Source of the DNA: an uncultured Desulfuromonadales bacterium
GTDB taxonomy: Bacteria > Desulfobacterota > Desulfuromonadia > Desulfuromonadales > Geopsychrobacteraceae
Length of the DNA stretch: 9,742 bases
Direction: 5' to 3'
Assembly (NCBI GenBank): GCA_945788205.1
Contig: CALZLE010000392.1
Location: 1-9,742, forward strand
A program made the position numbers and the translations under genes. Shown here piece after piece: positions 6,499 to 9,742 of this stretch; position 1 is the first letter of the stretch, and each line of letters starts with the position of its first letter. Under the pieces are notes generated by a model, which was given only the letters and a program-made list of their open reading frames with translations, was not told the origin of the DNA and searched no databases.

Positions 6499-7980
6499 TT
6501 AAAATCCGGCCGGCAGCGCCAGCTTGATAATCGATTCAACCAATGGTCCGGAACTGAGACCGATAACAATCAGCGCCGCGGCACTGATCAGCAGTGGAGC
6601 CTGCATCGCCAGCGGTGCTTCTTCAAGCTTTTCGTGGCCGTGATCATTTTCGTCCTTAAAAAAGTAACCGATCTCGATGATGCGGAAGAACAGCACCGCG
6701 TTAATCAACGAGCTGAGCACCAGCGCGATCACGTATTCCCAGTGACCCGCCTCGACGCCGCCGAGAATCAGGTACCACTTACTGAAGAAGCCCGCGGTCG
6801 GCGGCACCCCGATCATCGAAAAGGCACCGACGGTAAAAGCGGCCATAGTGATCGGCATCTTGCGGTAAATTCCCTGCAGCCGGTCGAACTCGCTACCGCC
6901 CAGCTTGTAGACGATGGCGGCCACGGCCAGGAACAGGCAGAGGGTCATCAGTGAATCATTAACAATATGTAGCACCGCCCCGGTCAGACCCGTGGAGTTG
7001 GCCAGCCAGACGCCGCCAACCATATAGCCGACTTCAGCAACGATGATGTAGGTCAGCATCTTTTTCAGATCACGCTGCCCCAACGCCATGACCGAGCCGC
7101 TGATGATGGCGATCGATGCCGCCCAGACAATTCCCGACTGCGCCAGGGCGTGCTCTATAAACAGGAAGTCGGCGGAGAAAACCCAGAACATGATCCGCAC
7201 CATCAGGTAAATGGTGACCTTGGTCATCAACGGCGCGGCGACCAGGGCAACCCCGGTCGGGGCCAGCGAATAGGCGTTCGGCAGCCAACCGTGCAGTGGG
7301 AAAAAAGCCATTTTCACCCACAGGCCGACAAGCATAAAGCCGAGCGCAGTAGCCACCGCAGCTCCGCCGCCGATAGTCGGCAGGATCTGAGCCAGGTCGG
7401 CCATGTTCAGAGTGCCGGTCATCAGGTAGAGGTAGGCGACACCGAGCAGGTAGAAACAGGCTCCGACTGAGCCCATGATCACGTAGTTGAAGCTGGCCAG
7501 CGGTGCGCGCCCCTTACCCATGGCGATCAGCCCGTAAGAGGTGATCGAGGTGATCTCGAGCATGACGTAGAGGTTGAAGGCATCGCCAGTCAGCACCAGC
7601 CCCATCAGGCCGGAAATCAGAATCAGGTAAAGAGCGAAGAACTGGTGTCCACGGCCGGGCAGTTCCTGACCGACCGACTTAAGGGTCGAAAAAGAAGCAA
7701 GCAGGGCAATCACCGAGATCAGGGCCAGCATCACCGCCGAGAGGGGATCGACCACCAGCTCGATACCAAAGGGGGCCCGCCAGTTACCGGCGACATAGCT
7801 GATCCGGCCGACCTCCAACACGTTCGCCAAAACCGCTATCGAAGCAATTGAAGAAAAGGCGAGCGAACCGATGGTCATGGTGGCGATCACCGTATCGGAG
7901 CGGCGTCCGAACAGGTTGACGAACATGGCCGTCAGCAGCGGCACGGCCATCACGTACATATGCAGGTTAGAGGCACTCAT
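6499..7980 (-). CDS. mrpD: MrpD/MbhH-type antiporter subunit (493 aa)
   Basis: This is a polytopic inner-membrane subunit of the Mrp cation/proton antiporter class, and its place directly after mrpC is the standard MrpD (MbhH) position. Visible functional residues are E142 in VMLEITSITSYGL (helix 5), K223 in LWVKMAFFPLHGWLP (helix 7), K254 in PLMTKVTIYL (helix 8), H338 in LHIVND and K401 in GFFSKWYL (helix 12). The position that is normally lysine eight residues after H338 (as in HIFNHALMK-type sequences) is T346, an oddity. The length is normal for MrpD. A charged, His-rich loop FKDENDHGHEKLEEAP (441-456) lies before the last helix. The ATG overlaps the mrpC stop (ATGA), so translation is probably coupled. 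The symbol is given by position and family; the second D-type gene downstream makes numbering arbitrary. Confidence 0.93.
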   Translation of the reverse strand: MSASNLHMYVMAVPLLTAMFVNLFGRRSDTVIATMTIGSLAFSSIASIAVLANVLEVGRISYVAGNWRAPFGIELVVDPLSAVMLALISVIALLASFSTLKSVGQELPGRGHQFFALYLILISGLMGLVLTGDAFNLYVMLEITSITSYGLIAMGKGRAPLASFNYVIMGSVGACFYLLGVAYLYLMTGTLNMADLAQILPTIGGGAAVATALGFMLVGLWVKMAFFPLHGWLPNAYSLAPTGVALVAAPLMTKVTIYLMVRIMFWVFSADFLFIEHALAQSGIVWAASIAIISGSVMALGQRDLKKMLTYIIVAEVGYMVGGVWLANSTGLTGAVLHIVNDSLMTLCLFLAVAAIVYKLGGSEFDRLQGIYRKMPITMAAFTVGAFSMIGVPPTAGFFSKWYLILGGVEAGHWEYVIALVLSSLINAVLFFRIIEIGYFFKDENDHGHEKLEEAPLAMQAPLLISAAALIVIGLSSGPLVESIIKLALPAGF

Positions 7981-8354
7981 TTGCCCAACTTCTCCAGAAT
8001 TTCATCCTCTTCGAGGGTGCCGTATTCGCGGTAGATGCGCAGCAGGATCGCCAGCGCCACCCCGGTGACCGCAATACCGACAACGATGGCGGTCAGCATC
8101 AGCACGTGCGGCAGCGGGTTGACAATCGTAGCAACATCGACCCCCTTCTCCAGCACCTCGTACTTATCGACGATCGGGATTTTACTGCCGTGCTTGACCC
8201 CGGCAGAGATAAACAACAGGATGATCGCGGTCTGAAAGATATTCATGCCGATCAGCTTCTTCACCAGGTTACGCTTGCCGATCATGGCGTAAAAGCCGAT
8301 CATCATCAGCACCACGTAGATCCAGTAGTTGTATTTGGCAACAATCAATTCCAT
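7977..8354 (-). CDS. mrpC: Na+/H+ antiporter subunit C (NuoK-like)
   Basis: MrpC is a small three-helix subunit homologous to NuoK of complex I. It sits between MrpB and MrpD, as the gene order here shows. The 125 residues contain the family block NPLPHVLMLTAIVVG (79-93) and an N-terminal helix with GKRNLVKKLIGMNIF (26-40), matching the conserved NuoK/MrpC helix 1-2 region. The acidic tail TLEEDEILEKLGK is probably cytoplasmic. The ATG has AGGA about 7 nt upstream, and 24 nt separate it from the mrpB stop. Its stop overlaps the start of mrpD by 4 nt. The length is close to that of other MrpC proteins. Confidence 0.95.
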   Translation of the reverse strand: MELIVAKYNYWIYVVLMMIGFYAMIGKRNLVKKLIGMNIFQTAIILLFISAGVKHGSKIPIVDKYEVLEKGVDVATIVNPLPHVLMLTAIVVGIAVTGVALAILLRIYREYGTLEEDEILEKLGK

Positions 8355-8378
8355 GCTCGTGTCCTATTCAATGGGGCA

Positions 8379-8858
8379 CTAAAGCCCCTCGTCCAGCCCA
8401 CCGTTAGAACTCAAGTCCCAGAACAGCGAAACCATAATACTCATAACCGCCAGGCCGACGCCGACCTCAACGATAAAAATACCGAAGGAGCGCCACTCAA
8501 CCGGACCCAGCGGAATCAGCGCGTCGAGCGCCGCATAGTCGAGGAACAGGCCACCGAACAGCGCGCAAAGGACCCCGGTGCCGACAAAGATCAGGGCGCC
8601 GGTATTGCCAAGGATGATGTTGACCCGTTCCGACATGTAGTTCATCGAATACTTAAGATCATAGGCCAGGGCGATCAGCACAAACGAGGCGCCAAGAATA
8701 ACCCCGCCCTGGAAACCACCGCCCGGACTGTAGTGGCCATGAACGATAACGTAGAGGCCGAAAATCTGGATGAAAGGCACCAGTATCCGTACGGCGGTTT
8801 GAATGATGATGCTCTCGCCGACCTTGAGCGCCTCAGCGCGTGCCTGTACTTCCTTCAT
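8379..8858 (-). CDS. mrpB: Na+/H+ antiporter subunit B (MnhB domain)
   Basis: MrpB (MbhF in hydrogenases) is a four-helix membrane subunit of the Mrp complex. The 159 residues carry its hallmark GHYSPGGGFQGGVILG at 41-56, with hydrophobic helices before and after. Compared with minimal MrpB proteins it has a roughly 18-residue polar N-terminal extension and a longer loop around 100-125. AGGAG lies 9 nt before the ATG. The start overlaps the preceding MbhE-like gene by 4 nt (ATGA). The identification is firm because of the glycine-rich motif and the position directly before mrpC. Confidence 0.95.
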   Translation of the reverse strand: MKEVQARAEALKVGESIIIQTAVRILVPFIQIFGLYVIVHGHYSPGGGFQGGVILGASFVLIALAYDLKYSMNYMSERVNIILGNTGALIFVGTGVLCALFGGLFLDYAALDALIPLGPVEWRSFGIFIVEVGVGLAVMSIMVSLFWDLSSNGGLDEGL

Positions 8859-9130
8859 GATTTCTTACTCCTGCGCAGCACCGCAATCACCGCCAGCCCG
8901 GCACAGTAGATAACCACCGTCTCGAACATGGTATCGTAGCCCCGGTAATCACCGAGAACCGCGGTGACCAGGTTCGGCACGTGAGTTTCGGGCACGGCAT
9001 TTTCAATAAAATAGCTCGCCAGGTGGGTAGCCGCCGGAGATTGCGGGTCACCCCAGGCGGGGAAATCCATGGTGCCGTAGAGCAGGATAGCCCCGGTCAC
9101 CAGCGTTGCTGCAAAGGCCAGCGCTTTCAA
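8855..9130 (-). CDS. MbhE-like subunit (MrpA C-terminal part as a separate protein)
   Basis: The predicted protein has 91 residues with an N-terminal helix (about 3-20), a polar middle and a C-terminal helix (about 70-86). The block NLVTAVLGDYRGYDTMFE (53-70) is the signature of the MbhE domain, which in ordinary Mrp systems is fused near the C-terminus of MrpA and sits before MrpB. The start is TTG, chosen because AAGGAG lies 6 nt upstream (9137-9142) and translation then begins at KALAFAATL. Longer in-frame extensions upstream read a basic, non-hydrophobic sequence that lies over the previous gene. The start overlaps the stop of that gene, and the gene's own stop overlaps the start of mrpB. 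The role is structural within the antiporter membrane arm (family knowledge). Confidence 0.88.
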   Translation of the reverse strand: MKALAFAATLVTGAILLYGTMDFPAWGDPQSPAATHLASYFIENAVPETHVPNLVTAVLGDYRGYDTMFETVVIYCAGLAVIAVLRRSKKS

Positions 9131-9372
9131 TCTTTGCTCCTTCTCGTGGTATGCAGAATGGCGCCGATAAAGAGGATGGTACTGATCCCTGCACCGATGG
9201 TCGCCTCGGTAAAAGCAACGTCGACCGCGCCCATAGTCGCCCAGAGCAGACACATCAGAAAGCTGTAAACACCGAAGATCATGGTTGCTGCCAGCAGATC
9301 CTTGACATTGATCGCGGCGATTGCGCAGATGACAACCAGCGACAGCAGCATCAGATCGATTGAAGATATCAT
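9127..9372 (-). CDS. MbhD-like DUF4040 subunit (MrpA C-terminal part as a separate protein)
   Basis: This protein of 81 residues has three hydrophobic helices. The pattern VKDLLAATMIFGVYSFL (23-39) followed by GAVDVAFTEATIGAGIST (48-65) is characteristic of the MbhD/DUF4040 domain. The conserved acidic residues D51 and E56 sit in the middle helix region. In classical Mrp systems this domain is fused behind the NuoL-like part of MrpA; here, as in archaeal Mbh and some Mrp operons, it is free-standing and followed by the MbhE-like gene. The domain resembles NuoJ/ND6 of complex I. The start overlaps the mrpG stop (ATGA) and has GGAG about 10 nt upstream. Confidence 0.9.
   Translation of the reverse strand: MISSIDLMLLSLVVICAIAAINVKDLLAATMIFGVYSFLMCLLWATMGAVDVAFTEATIGAGISTILFIGAILHTTRRSKD
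9131..9142 (-). promoter_or_regulatory. Ribosome-binding site fixing the TTG start of the MbhE-like gene
   Basis: On the minus strand AAGGAG (9137-9142) is followed by 6 nt and then TTG (9128-9130), whose bases overlap the TGA stop of the DUF4040 gene. The next possible start upstream in this frame would add a basic, non-membrane sequence, so this site supports the short form. Confidence 0.7.
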
Positions 9373-9692
9373 GAGCGCTTATCTCCCTTCTTCCAGGGCT
9401 CGAGACCGAGAATCAGTGCCGCTTCGGTGATGGCGTGGGTGGCTGTCGGGCTGGCGACGAAGATAAATACCGCGATCAGCAGGATCTTCAGGCTGACCAG
9501 CACTGTCGCCAGAGTGAAGTCCTGCAGGTTGTAGAGAGCGACGCCGATCAATATCAGCTCCGCCGCCAGTGAATCGCACTTGCCGGCGGCGTGCATGCGG
9601 GTGTAGAAATCCGGCAGTCGCAGCACCCCGACGACGCCGACAAAGAAAAAGAACAGACCGGCCAGGATAAAGGCGATTCCGGCATAAATCAT
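9369..9692 (-). CDS. mrpG: Na+/H+ antiporter subunit G
   Basis: MrpG (MnhG/PhaG, MbhC) is a small three-helix subunit of the Mrp complex. The 107 residues show its signature GVVGVLRLPDFYTRMHAAGK (19-38), with the RLPDFYTRxHA motif intact, a second helix pair with LVSLKILLIAVFIFVASPTATHA (65-87), and a short charged tail. The ATG has an excellent GGAGGTGA ribosome site a few bases upstream and overlaps the stop of the previous gene. Its stop overlaps the start of the DUF4040 gene. The position between a presumed mrpF and the MbhD-like gene agrees with the Mbh/Mrp order. Confidence 0.95.
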   Translation of the reverse strand: MIYAGIAFILAGLFFFFVGVVGVLRLPDFYTRMHAAGKCDSLAAELILIGVALYNLQDFTLATVLVSLKILLIAVFIFVASPTATHAITEAALILGLEPWKKGDKRS

Positions 9693-9742
9693 GAGTCACC
9701 TCCGGTCAATTCATCCTGAAACTCATGCCTCTTGCGGATGAA
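9689..9742 (-). CDS. 3' end of an upstream gene, probably Mrp subunit F
   Basis: An open frame enters from the right edge and ends in TGA at 9689-9691, overlapping the mrpG ATG. Only 17 residues are visible, FIRKRHEFQDELTGGDS, a charged tail that could follow a final membrane helix. MrpF normally precedes MrpG and ends in a short charged tail, so mrpF is the likely identity by position. The residues alone do not prove it. Confidence 0.55.
   Translation of the reverse strand, partial: FIRKRHEFQDELTGGDS

Noticed and set aside
8373..8388. A small inverted repeat GGGGC/GCCCC between mrpB and mrpC
   Set aside because: The stem is only 5 bp with a 6-nt loop, it overlaps the mrpB stop codon, and no T-run follows on the transcribed strand. 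It is too weak to call a terminator or attenuator.
8106..8909. A 267-codon plus-strand open frame across mrpB and mrpC
   Set aside because: It spans two firmly identified minus-strand genes and their junction, is rich in D/Q/H/N, and shows no recognisable motif. It is an antisense shadow.
9131..9253. N-terminal extension of the MbhE-like protein starting at 9253
   Set aside because: The extra residues are basic and non-hydrophobic and lie wholly over the DUF4040 gene in another frame. The TTG at 9130 has a far better ribosome-binding site and gives the family's expected length.

Overview
The window comes from a moderately GC-rich bacterial chromosome. The order hemW-hrcA-grpE, with a CIRCE operator in front of hrcA, beside a large Mrp-type antiporter cluster suggests a deltaproteobacterium of the Desulfuromonadales/Geobacter type. 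That assignment rests on remembered gene order and protein style, not on a search. Every gene I can support is on the minus strand, so transcription runs from high to low coordinates. Nearly all of the window is coding.

Region 1 (about 9742 down to 2780) is a tightly packed operon for a multi-subunit membrane complex of the Mrp (Mnh/Pha) cation/proton antiporter class. In transcription order it holds: the 3' end of a gene that is probably mrpF, mrpG, an MbhD-like DUF4040 protein, an MbhE-like protein, mrpB, mrpC, an MrpD/NuoM-type subunit (493 aa), a second such subunit (489 aa), a 46-aa single-helix protein, an 87-aa two-helix protein, and a third, longer NuoL/MrpD-like subunit (592 aa). Many junctions are ATGA-type overlaps. 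The order F-G-(MbhD)-(MbhE)-B-C-D matches the antiporter half of archaeal membrane-bound hydrogenase (Mbh) and the Mrp module that lacks a fused MrpA: the MrpA C-terminal region is encoded as two separate small genes. No hydrogenase or other redox subunit lies in the window. A stand-alone Na+/H+ antiporter is therefore the simplest reading, but the upstream flank cannot be seen.

Region 2 (2743 to 1610) is hemW, a radical-SAM heme chaperone. It starts 36 nt after the antiporter operon with no visible terminator or promoter between, so it is probably its last gene.

Region 3 (1609 to 1) is the start of the heat-shock operon. It has a sigma70-type promoter, a perfect CIRCE operator, hrcA (the CIRCE repressor) and the first 121 codons of grpE, which begins with GTG. 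dnaK and dnaJ would be expected beyond the left edge.

The points most worth a second look are the three non-equivalent NuoL/M/N-like subunits, two of which lack different key lysines (N194 in the 592-aa subunit, T346 in the 493-aa subunit), and the two small membrane proteins inserted between them. The smaller of these (4857-4997) is easily missed in annotation.
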